Assembly (NCBI GenBank): GCA_017990795.1
Contig: JAGNNG010000137.1
Location: 1-5,927 of the forward strand
Source of the DNA: Deltaproteobacteria bacterium
GTDB lineage: Bacteria; Myxococcota_A; Polyangia; Palsa-1104; JAEUJZ01
DNA: 5,927 nucleotides
Direction: 5' to 3'
The notes under the pieces are model-generated. The model did no database searches. It was not told the DNA's origin and saw only the letters and a program-made list of their open reading frames with translations. The stretch's first letter is position 1. Each line of letters begins with the position of its first letter. The translations under genes and the position numbers were made by a program. Of this stretch, positions 1 through 4,979 are shown piece by piece.

Positions 1-1671
1 GCCGTAGATGGCAAAGCGTGCTTTGGCGATGCGCTCAGCGCATAGAGTCTCGACGCTGGCTACGTTTTGGTCGTAGAAAGTACGCAGCTTTTGCAGCACG
101 GGGTCGACGCGGCGAGCCAGCTCGATCAGCGGGTCGTGGCTTTGGCGCAGCTGCTCTGGCGTGGCATCTAGCAGCGCTTGTCGCGTCGCAACCGAGGTCA
201 GCGTGGTCGCTGCAATGGCGCGATGCGCAGCCTCAGCCGGTGACAGACCGCCGAGCGCCGCCTGCACAAACGGATCTTTGTCGGACAGCGCGGTCTTGGC
301 TTGTTGCAGCCAGTCGGCCAGCACGGCCTCTTCCAGATCCAGGTGAATGGGCGACGGAGACAGCAGGTGCTGGCGCAGCTGCGGCAGGCGAGAGTCGCGG
401 TATTCCTCTAGACGCTGCCCGCTGGGCTTGCGCAGCTCGTCGGGCAGGCGATGTAGATGCAGCGCCAGCTGCGCCAGCCGCGACGGAGCCAGGGTCGAGT
501 ACTGCAGCCGCTTGCTGTAGGCCGGCAGCAGCTTGTAGGCACTGGCCAGCCGGGTCCATGCGTCGCTGTACGCCGCCTTGAGGTCAGGCCGGGCCGCGAC
601 TTTCTGCTGCAGCTCGCGCTCGTCTTGCTGCTTGCGGGCAAAGTTTTTGGGGTCGCTCAGACCCGCTTGCTGACCGATGAGGCGCTTGATGGTGTTTTCC
701 AGGCCCAGCCGTAGCGCACTGGCCCGTCGCGCTTGCTCCTCACCGCGGGCCGAGTAGGCCATGAGCGCCGCCCGTCGCGCCTGCAGCGACGACAGCTGCA
801 GAGGATTCGCCAGGTCGCGCTGATAGCCAAGCTGCGCCATCGTCAGTCCTCGGCTGGTGGTGCCCGGATGCCCGACGACCAGGGTCAGCTCACCGGCGGC
901 CACCGGCTGCTCGCTAAGCTGCAGAAAGTGCTCGGGACGCAGCGGCTTGTTGCCGTCGTAGATTCGCAGCAGCGCAAAGTCGAGCGCGAACCGCGGATAG
1001 GTAAAGTTGTCGTAGTCACCGCCGAATGCCGCCGCCTGCTCCTCGGGGGCAAACACCAGGCGCACGTCGGTGTAGCGACGGTACAGGTGCAGCATGTACT
1101 GACCGCCGCCGTACAGGGTCACGACCTCGGCCACCAGGCCACTTTGTGCCGCAGCCTCTTTTTCTAGGTTGGCAATCGCCGCCTTCCGCGCCGAGGCCTG
1201 GTTGGCCGGGCTATCGCTGGCCTTGACCGCGCCCTGCACCTGCGCCGTTACATCCGACAGGGACCACAGCAGCTTGGCCTCCAGGTCTGGGCACGGTAGC
1301 TCAGCGTCACGAGTGCGCGCATAAAAACCATCCCGGATCAGGTCGCGCTGGGGCGTCGACAGCTTGTGGATCTGATTGCGAGCGACGTGGTGGTTGGTCA
1401 AAAGCAGCCCATCTGCCGACACCAGCGAGGCCGAGCCTCCGTCGGACAGTCGCACCGCCGCCCGCTGCACGTTCTGCAGCCACTTCTCGCTGGGCGCAAA
1501 CTGATGCTTCTGCTGCCACTGCTGTAGCGGCGGCGCCGATAGCGTCCACATGCCTTCGTCGGCCTGCGCGCGGCGCACCGCCTCTAGCTGACCGTCGCTT
1601 GCCCCCCCGGGCAGTCCCAAAAGAAGCCCCACCAGCAGCCCCACCCGCTGCCGAGTCGACACAGATCCCAT
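1..1671 (-). CDS. S46-family serine dipeptidyl-peptidase (DPP7/DPP11-like), C-terminus cut by window edge
   Basis: Predicted exported serine exopeptidase that removes dipeptides from peptide N-termini, probably in the periplasm. The frame is open from the ATG at 1671 to position 1 (557 codons, no stop). Residues 1-25 look like a signal peptide: Arg residues, a Leu/Val/Gly-rich core and a small-residue region. The motif DEGMW is at 38-42. The catalytic His lies in LLLTNHHVA (His95), and the Asp in DNFTYPRFALDFALLRIY (Asp231). Asn222 and Asn326 (in ENTIK) match the family positions thought to hold the substrate amino group. The visible part ends in AKARFAIYG, a conserved stretch upstream of the Ser nucleophile. 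Family members are about 700 residues, so roughly 130-150 residues including GNSGS should lie outside. The cysteines usually seen before and directly after the catalytic His are absent (GGSAS, HHV). No Shine-Dalgarno precedes the ATG; an adjacent GTG at 1674 is an alternative start. It is divergent from the kinase. The family call is secure; specificity cannot be read because the S1 residue is off-window. Confidence 0.91.
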   Translation of the reverse strand, partial: MGSVSTRQRVGLLVGLLLGLPGGASDGQLEAVRRAQADEGMWTLSAPPLQQWQQKHQFAPSEKWLQNVQRAAVRLSDGGSASLVSADGLLLTNHHVARNQIHKLSTPQRDLIRDGFYARTRDAELPCPDLEAKLLWSLSDVTAQVQGAVKASDSPANQASARKAAIANLEKEAAAQSGLVAEVVTLYGGGQYMLHLYRRYTDVRLVFAPEEQAAAFGGDYDNFTYPRFALDFALLRIYDGNKPLRPEHFLQLSEQPVAAGELTLVVGHPGTTSRGLTMAQLGYQRDLANPLQLSSLQARRAALMAYSARGEEQARRASALRLGLENTIKRLIGQQAGLSDPKNFARKQQDERELQQKVAARPDLKAAYSDAWTRLASAYKLLPAYSKRLQYSTLAPSRLAQLALHLHRLPDELRKPSGQRLEEYRDSRLPQLRQHLLSPSPIHLDLEEAVLADWLQQAKTALSDKDPFVQAALGGLSPAEAAHRAIAATTLTSVATRQALLDATPEQLRQSHDPLIELARRVDPVLQKLRTFYDQNVASVETLCAERIAKARFAIYG

Positions 1672-1689
1672 CACTACATGGTCAGCAGT

Positions 1690-1759
1690 TTCAGGTTCTT
1701 ACTCAATATGTTTTTTGTGTAATTCAGAATGCTTAATAAATTAGATTAATAAAATTCAG
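1690..1759. promoter_or_regulatory. AT-rich island, probable promoter/operator region for the leftward peptidase gene
   Basis: This is the only strongly AT-rich stretch in the window, just upstream of the leftward peptidase start. It contains a run of six T (1711-1716) and, read on the minus strand, a -10-like hexamer CATATT (plus-strand 1705-1710) about 34 bp before the ATG. I could not find a well-spaced -35 partner, so the exact promoter is unresolved. AT-rich islands upstream of genes in GC-rich genomes commonly contain promoters or sites for DNA-bending proteins. Confidence 0.35.
1721..1759. repeat. Nested short direct repeats in the AT-rich island
   Basis: AATTCAG occurs at 1721-1727 and 1753-1759 and brackets two copies of TTAATAAA at 1733-1740 and 1746-1753, which start 13 bp apart. 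TTAAT (1733-1737) and ATTAA (1745-1749) also form a short inverted pair. The arrangement could be an operator with paired sites, but low-complexity AT DNA produces such matches by chance, so the functional reading is tentative. Confidence 0.4.
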
Positions 1760-1821
1760 CGTCGAGAAGATAGCTGCTCAATGGTTGGTATCGATGCCGC
1801 GGGTCAGCGGCCACAGGCACC

Positions 1822-1849
1822 TTGGGCGGTCATAGGTGCGTGCTACACT
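1822..1849 (+). promoter_or_regulatory. Candidate housekeeping-sigma promoter of the kinase gene
   Basis: A -35-like TTGGGC (1822-1827) is followed after 16 bp by TACACT (1844-1849), a 4/6 match to TATAAT. The -10 is preceded by TG at 1841-1842, giving the extended -10 form TGCTACACT. Transcription would begin near 1856 and leave a leader of about 124 nt before the kinase ATG at 1980. This position also argues against translation from the in-frame GTG at 1836, which would lie upstream of the transcript start. Confidence 0.5.
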
Positions 1850-1896
1850 TCCTGTGATCGTGGCGGCTGGCGACGGTGGCTTAGGGGTGACAAAGG

Positions 1897-1906
1897 GCCA
1901 CGTGGC
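1897..1906. promoter_or_regulatory. 10-bp perfect palindrome GCCACGTGGC in the kinase leader
   Basis: The sequence is a perfect 10-bp inverted repeat with a CACGTG core. It lies about 41 bp downstream of the predicted kinase transcription start and 74 bp before the ATG. A repressor dimer could bind here as a roadblock. No specific regulator can be named, and a chance palindrome is possible in GC-rich DNA. Confidence 0.3.
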
Positions 1907-1967
1907 GCAGGCCAGCTATCGCTGCATTTGGCGACGATCCACCACCGGCAGCCCCAGCAAATTTCTT

Positions 1968-1972
1968 AAGGA
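1968..1972 (+). promoter_or_regulatory. Shine-Dalgarno site setting the kinase start
   Basis: AAGGA sits 7 nt before the ATG at 1980-1982. It is the only good ribosome binding site in the window. It fixes the start at 1980 rather than at the upstream in-frame GTG (1836), which would add 48 residues with no kinase homology. Confidence 0.8.
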
Positions 1973-1979
1973 TTTATTG

Positions 1980-3551
1980 ATGAGCCAGACGGCACCGCAG
2001 CTGACGCAACTGGGCCGCTATACCCACCTGCAGCTCCTTGGACAGGGCGGAATGGGGGCGGTCTATCGTGCTTTGGACCCGTCGCTGGACCGCACGGTTG
2101 CGATCAAGGTCGTGCTGGAAGCCAACCCCGAGTACCTGGCGCGGTTTCAGCGCGAGGCGCGGGCGATCGCGAAGCTGTCGCACCCGCACATCGTGCAGGT
2201 CTACGACTTCGGGCAGGACGAGCAGCAAAATCCGTATTTCGTGATGGAGCTGATTGCGGGGCAGTCGCTGGATGCGGTGCTTAAAGAGCGGGGGCCGCTG
2301 CCGGTCGAGATGGCGACGGAGCTGCTGCGCCAAGCGGCGCTGGGCCTTCAGGCCGCGCACGAGCTTGGCATCGTGCATCGCGACATCAAGCCGCATAACC
2401 TGATCCTCGACGAGAAGCAGACGCTGAAGCTGGTTGATTTTGGCATTGCGCGGGTGGCCGAGGCCAAAGAGGAGCTGACCTCGACGCAGGCCACGCTGGG
2501 CACGCTGCACTACATGGCGCCCGAGGTGCTAAACGGTCAGGCTGCCGACGCGCGCGCCGATATTTATGCGCTGGGGCTGGTGGCGTTTCATCTGCTGACG
2601 GGGCGTCCGCCGTTTACTGCGCCCAGTGCCGTCGGGGTGGCGATGAAGCAGATTAGCGAGCCGCTGCCCGACCTCGGCAAGGAAGTGCCGCTGGCACCGC
2701 CTGAGCTGCGACGGCTGATCGAGCGCATGACCGAAAAAGACCGAGAAGCGCGCATTCAGACCTGCGGCGAGATTGCCAAAGAAGCGCTGACGATCCTGAC
2801 CAACCTCAAGATGGCGACGACGCGACCGGCGCCGATGGCGCTGGGCTCGGGGCGGCAGGTGATCTTGATGGCAGGCGGGCTGGGGCTGTTGTGCTCGGTG
2901 GCGCTGGCGGTGGTGCTGGCTAAGACCGGCAAAGGCGGCGGGCGGCATCGACTGATCGCGACGGTGGCGCAAGTAGGGCAGGGGGCGACTGGCGGACCCG
3001 TGGGAGCGCAGCCGACGCGCGGCAAAGAGCAGCCGGGGGTCTTGCCCACCGCCGTGACTGGAGCTGCTGCTGGCGCTGAGCCTGCGGTCAAGTCGACGCA
3101 GACCGGGCCGGTGCGGGTCTCGGTGCTGAAGTGGAAAAATCTGTCGGCGGATACCAGCCTGACGGCGATGGTCGAAGGGCTAGCCGAGGAAACCACCGTC
3201 GAGCTGTCGGCGCTGTCGGGACAGATTCGGCTGCTAGAGCGCAATCAGCTGGATGAGCAGAACTTGCCGGAGCTTATGCGCTCAAAAACCGACTACATCG
3301 ACAAGGCGACGGCGGCAGCGATCGGCAAGGTGCTTGGGGCCGAGCTGGTGATCCAAGGCGCGTTTCAGCGGGTCGGGGACGAGCTGAAGATCACGGCGCG
3401 CTTTGTGCGGCTAGATACCGGCGAGATCCTGCACACCTTGGCCATGACCGGCGAGGTAAAGACGGGCAAGCAGCAGCTGGCGATGCAGGAAAAGATCGCG
3501 GTGCAGATTAAGACCCAGCTTCTGGCCGTGCTGCCGAAAGTGCGCAGCTAG
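1980..3551 (+). CDS. Transmembrane Ser/Thr protein kinase with extracytoplasmic CsgG/FlgO-like domain
   Basis: A 523-residue membrane-anchored Hanks-type kinase that phosphorylates Ser/Thr on proteins. The catalytic domain spans about 14-275 and is complete: P-loop GQGGMGAVY (21-29), ATP-binding Lys43, helix-C Glu59, catalytic loop HRDIKPHN (133-140, Asp135), DFG (153-155), an activation segment with Thr/Ser at 167-169, 172 and 175, and MAPE (179-182). It is an RD kinase, so activation-loop autophosphorylation is likely. One hydrophobic span (about 293-314) follows, then a Gly/Ala/Pro/Thr linker (about 315-375). The C-terminal domain (about 377-520) begins VRVSVLKWKNLSADTSL and includes LLERNQLDE, DKATAAAIGKVLGAELVIQG and ITARFVRLDTGEIL, the pattern of CsgG/FlgO/TolB-N-like domains. 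By topology that domain lies outside the cytoplasm and probably acts as sensor or envelope contact. The ATG at 1980 is chosen for its Shine-Dalgarno. The gene converges on the rhomboid with 6 bp between stops. The kinase assignment is firm; the C-terminal family is from motif resemblance. Confidence 0.95.
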   Translation: MSQTAPQLTQLGRYTHLQLLGQGGMGAVYRALDPSLDRTVAIKVVLEANPEYLARFQREARAIAKLSHPHIVQVYDFGQDEQQNPYFVMELIAGQSLDAVLKERGPLPVEMATELLRQAALGLQAAHELGIVHRDIKPHNLILDEKQTLKLVDFGIARVAEAKEELTSTQATLGTLHYMAPEVLNGQAADARADIYALGLVAFHLLTGRPPFTAPSAVGVAMKQISEPLPDLGKEVPLAPPELRRLIERMTEKDREARIQTCGEIAKEALTILTNLKMATTRPAPMALGSGRQVILMAGGLGLLCSVALAVVLAKTGKGGGRHRLIATVAQVGQGATGGPVGAQPTRGKEQPGVLPTAVTGAAAGAEPAVKSTQTGPVRVSVLKWKNLSADTSLTAMVEGLAEETTVELSALSGQIRLLERNQLDEQNLPELMRSKTDYIDKATAAAIGKVLGAELVIQGAFQRVGDELKITARFVRLDTGEILHTLAMTGEVKTGKQQLAMQEKIAVQIKTQLLAVLPKVRS

Positions 3552-3557
3552 ACGGGG

Positions 3558-4808
3558 CTAGGGCGTCGAGCGCTCGCCAATGGCCCACCACGCCACGGCC
3601 ATCAGTAGCAAGGTCAGGATGTTTATCCACAGTCCGGCGCGGGCGCGCAGCTGGGTGCGACGGCTTAGCAGCGAGTACGCGAGCAGCACCGACAGGTAGC
3701 CACCCAGGTGCGCGGGATGATCGATGGGCGAGATGTGACTGGCGGCGCTGCTGCCTCGCCACATCGCCAAAAAGTCGGTGCCGATGGCCAGCCAGCCGAC
3801 CAGGAACAGCGGTAGTGGCAGCAGCGCTTCAAAGGTCAGGGTCAGCGGCTCTAAGAGGATGCCCAGCGCCAGCAGACCCGCGACCGCTCCAGAGGCGCCC
3901 AGCGTCGGTACACTGCGCCCACCCAGGCCCTGCGCCAGCAGCGACAGCGAAGTACTGACCACCGCCGCCAGGAGAAAGCAGGCCAGCAGCCGCCACGGTC
4001 CCAGGTGTCGCTCGACGACTCGTCCGAACACAAACAGCGCCAGCATGTTACCGGCCAGGTGCATCAGGCTGCCGTGCGCAAAGACATGGGTTAAAAGCGG
4101 CAGGTACTCGCCGCGAATCAGGCCGTCTTGCGACAGCGCGAAGTGGGCATAAAACGCGGCATCTTTTAAGCCCAGCTGCTGCGCGATGGCCTCAATGACA
4201 AAGACCAGCAGGTTTAGGCAGATCAGCACCACCGTCATCCGCGCCGACAGAGTAAAGCGCAGCAGGCGCTCTAGCGGCTGCGGACGATCACTCGGGCGGG
4301 CTTTGCCCAGCGCTTCTCGCCACAGCCAGCGCGGCGTCTTTACCAGATCGTAAAGTAGCCCCCACAGCAGCGAAGTCTCCGTCGGAATAAACCCCTGCTT
4401 GGCCTTTTTGCGCGTGGTCCTTGGCGCTTTGGGTTTCGGGGCCGCGGACGTCACAGACTTGGCGCGGCTGGTCGCGGCTGCGGTCTTGCGCGTCTTGCCA
4501 GCAGCCACAGGCTCGGGGAACGAGAGCGCGGTCTGGGTCGCGGCTGCGGTACTTTTGCGCGTGGGCGAAGTCGAGGCAGCAGCAGTGCGGGTCCGCGGCG
4601 AGCGCGCTGGGGCTGAGTCATCTGCAGACGGCAGCTCGCGCCAGCGCAGCAGCACTGGATCTGCCGACGTGCGGGACGGAGTCTGCAGTAGCTCTGCGGG
4701 TGGCAGCTCGTCAAACGACGTATCGGCTGCAGACGAGCGAGTCTTGCGAGCGGCAGCGCCACGGGCCCTTGGCTGCGCGCCACTGCGACCTGCTGGGGGA
4801 TGAGCCAT
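3558..4808 (-). CDS. Rhomboid-family intramembrane serine protease with long N-terminal tail
   Basis: A 416-residue polytopic protease that cleaves transmembrane substrates within the membrane. The rhomboid core is at about 190-385: TM1 (191-211), the HGSLMHLAGNM motif (His250, Asn254), nucleophile Ser306 in GASG, and catalytic His367 in AHLGG. A further hydrophobic span (about 391-410) suggests the 6+1 arrangement. The usual L1-loop WR motif is replaced (GEYLPLLTHVF, 233-243). Residues 1-140 are hydrophilic and rich in Ala, Ser, Thr, Arg, Lys and Pro, with a basic segment at 102-138 and two ELP-containing motifs (34-36, 58-60). By GlpG-like topology the tail is cytoplasmic. ATG 4808 is the first possible start, since an in-frame TAG lies at 4815-4817, and no other ATG occurs before Met191. 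No Shine-Dalgarno is visible, so a downstream GTG/TTG start that shortens the tail cannot be excluded. The gene is convergent with the kinase and divergent from the glycosyltransferase-like gene. The substrate is unknown. Confidence 0.93.
   Translation of the reverse strand: MAHPPAGRSGAQPRARGAAARKTRSSAADTSFDELPPAELLQTPSRTSADPVLLRWRELPSADDSAPARSPRTRTAAASTSPTRKSTAAATQTALSFPEPVAAGKTRKTAAATSRAKSVTSAAPKPKAPRTTRKKAKQGFIPTETSLLWGLLYDLVKTPRWLWREALGKARPSDRPQPLERLLRFTLSARMTVVLICLNLLVFVIEAIAQQLGLKDAAFYAHFALSQDGLIRGEYLPLLTHVFAHGSLMHLAGNMLALFVFGRVVERHLGPWRLLACFLLAAVVSTSLSLLAQGLGGRSVPTLGASGAVAGLLALGILLEPLTLTFEALLPLPLFLVGWLAIGTDFLAMWRGSSAASHISPIDHPAHLGGYLSVLLAYSLLSRRTQLRARAGLWINILTLLLMAVAWWAIGERSTP
4470..4550 (-). 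repeat. Duplicated 15-bp unit in the rhomboid tail
   Basis: GGTCGCGGCTGCGGT occurs identically at 4470-4484 and 4536-4550 (plus strand), 66 bp apart, and each copy is followed by a related TTGCGCGT. A 66-bp offset keeps the reading frame, so both copies encode the same peptide: the rhomboid tail shows TRKSTAAAT (around 83-91) and TRKTAAAT (around 106-113). This suggests slippage or duplication inside the low-complexity tail. Confidence 0.6.
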
Positions 4809-4815
4809 GTTTCGC

Positions 4816-4845
4816 TATTTACGCGCGAGCCTCGGCTGCGGCCAA
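4816..4845 (-). promoter_or_regulatory. Weak candidate promoter of the rhomboid gene
   Basis: On the minus strand, TTGGCC (plus 4840-4845, 4/6 match to the -35 consensus) precedes TAAATA (plus 4816-4821, 3/6 match to the -10) with an 18-bp spacer. The predicted transcription start falls about at the ATG (4808), implying a leaderless mRNA, in line with the lack of a Shine-Dalgarno. The matches are weak. Confidence 0.25.
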
Positions 4846-4964
4846 ATTTGTCGACCGCGATGTCGGGCTGCCGCCTGTTGCGAGCCGTCCGCCTGCTGTG
4901 TTTGGCGCTGGCACTGTAACGGTCAGCAGCGAGCAGGGATTTGCCTTCGCGGGCCGCCCAAATT

Positions 4965-4979
4965 TTGTACATTCCCGAC
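4965..4979 (+). promoter_or_regulatory. Weak candidate -10 region of the glycosyltransferase-like gene
   Basis: TACATT (4968-4973, 4/6 match to TATAAT) is preceded by TG at 4966-4967 and lies 6 bp before the GTG at 4980. No convincing -35 was found at standard spacing. If used, transcription would start at or near the GTG and the message would be leaderless. If translation began at the TTG at 4965 instead, this element could not serve. Confidence 0.2.

Larger units (their letters stand above)
1672..1979. other. Divergent intergenic region between peptidase and kinase
   Basis: This 308-bp gap separates two divergent genes. From the left it holds an AT-rich island (about 1690-1755) in otherwise GC-rich DNA, a GC-rich stretch, a promoter-like element for the kinase, a palindrome in the leader, and the kinase ribosome binding site. 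The kinase frame stays open back to a GTG at 1836, and another short rightward frame starts at 1781. Neither shows recognisable protein motifs, and I do not call a gene here. Confidence 0.7.

Noticed and set aside
18..1167. Rightward frames of 61-187 codons over the peptidase gene
   Set aside because: They are antisense to a continuous 557-codon S46 peptidase frame with His, Asp and conserved family motifs.
1781..1969. 62-codon rightward frame upstream of the kinase
   Set aside because: It has no Shine-Dalgarno and no recognisable motif, and it overlaps the predicted kinase promoter and leader.
1974..2510. Leftward 178-codon frame antisense to the kinase domain
   Set aside because: It lies wholly within a catalytic domain with every Hanks motif intact; its Arg/Gln/Leu-rich product is typical of an antisense shadow.
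3562..3578. Inverted repeat near the convergent stops as a bidirectional terminator
   Set aside because: The palindrome CGAGCGCTCG has no loop room and no T-tract on either side, and it lies inside rhomboid coding sequence.
4399..4803. Rightward 134-codon frame opposite the rhomboid tail
   Set aside because: It is an Ala/Val/Ser/Arg-rich mirror of the low-complexity tail on the other strand. The minus frame continues directly into the conserved rhomboid core, so it is the better choice.
4907..4922. Sigma-54 promoter resemblance around TGGCAC
   Set aside because: A TGGCAC is present, but the required GC of the -12 element at the correct spacing is missing (TGTAA followed by CGGT).
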